Source: Tabrizicola sp.
Lineage (GTDB): Bacteria > Pseudomonadota > Alphaproteobacteria > Rhodobacterales > Rhodobacteraceae
Length of the DNA stretch: 64,000 bases
Reading direction: 5' to 3'
Assembly (NCBI RefSeq): GCF_030694085.1
Contig: NZ_JAUXZE010000005.1
Span: forward strand, 44,708-108,707
Shown: positions 63,860 through 64,000 of the stretch, piece after piece
Layout: every line of letters begins with the position of its first letter
Numbering within the stretch: position 1 is the stretch's first letter
Translations under genes and position numbers: made by a program
The notes under the pieces: model-generated
Database searches by the model: none
Told to the model about the DNA's origin: nothing
The model's input: only the letters and a program-made list of their open reading frames with translations

Positions 63860-64000
63860 ATGAACGCTTCCCACCGCGACACCGGCTTTTTCACCGAACC
63901 CCTGTCCTCGCGCGATCCCGAGCTTTTCGGCGCGGTCACTCAGGAACTTGGCCGCCAGCGCCACGAGATCGAGCTGATCGCCAGCGAAAACATCGTCTCC
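63860..64000 (+). CDS. glyA: Serine hydroxymethyltransferase (5' part)
   Basis: Truncated by the window edge after 47 residues. The N-terminus [22 protein letters not shown] then [13 protein letters not shown] is the hallmark opening of GlyA, which interconverts serine and glycine with tetrahydrofolate. GAGGG lies upstream. The remaining part cannot be judged. Confidence 0.93.
   Translation, partial: MNASHRDTGFFTEPLSSRDPELFGAVTQELGRQRHEIELIASENIVS

Overview
The window is a gene-dense, high-GC chromosomal stretch from an alphaproteobacterium, most likely the family Rhodobacteraceae (order Rhodobacterales). Supporting signs are a phosphatidylcholine synthase (pcs), a LysR/DUF1127 divergent pair, a cmk-rpsA-ihfB-lapA-trpF-trpB order, a TIGR02300 protein, an Hpt plus sigma-54 regulator pair, and GTG starts with ATGA-type stop/start overlaps. 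The genus cannot be fixed by eye. I see no rRNA operon, CRISPR array, insertion sequence or prophage. One tRNA (Ala, GGC) is present, and the right edge cuts glyA.

Layout. 0-10 kb: priA, a transaldolase, a 456-bp repeat-rich gap, a flavin-dependent PPOX protein, an orphan BrnA-like antitoxin, DUF484-xerC, pcs, a DMT exporter, then a translationally coupled lysR-ogt-DUF3253 set divergent from a DUF1127 gene. 10-20 kb: ileS, an FAD monooxygenase, DUF2237, a group III truncated haemoglobin, a three-gene set with a membrane-anchored LuxR-type protein and two secreted PepSY-like proteins ending in about 28 aspartates each, then trpB, a GNAT, trpF and lapA. 20-30 kb: ihfB, rpsA, a BrkB-family membrane protein, cmk, a cold-shock protein, a receiver-like protein, a class II aldolase and a fused HyuA/HyuB hydantoinase/oxoprolinase. 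30-43 kb: tesA divergent from a YbbA/YbbP ABC pair, a methyltransferase, a pirin, an atypical low-GC gene, a GntR regulator, a YgjP metallopeptidase, a TIGR02300 protein, tRNA-Ala and an RND efflux pair. 43-55 kb: a DEAD-box helicase, a CII-like regulator, tdk, a DMT exporter, a membrane protein, and a nucleoside-catabolism operon cdd-deoA-deoB-add-upp-SPOR, followed by a VOC/cupin protein with its GntR regulator. 55-64 kb: maeB, an atypical PD-(D/E)XK nuclease, prpE, an Hpt/sigma-54 response-regulator relay, nadK and the start of glyA.

The most unusual signals are: (1) a structured intergenic element in two copies whose long inverted-repeat arms differ in sequence yet are perfectly self-complementary in each copy; (2) the poly-aspartate PepSY pair linked to a membrane LuxR protein; (3) TTTGCAAA boxes upstream of prpE plus a 27-bp palindrome after it; (4) at least three further palindromic repeat families in intergenic gaps; (5) single-gene low-GC insertions that look like orphan conflict/defence-type genes.
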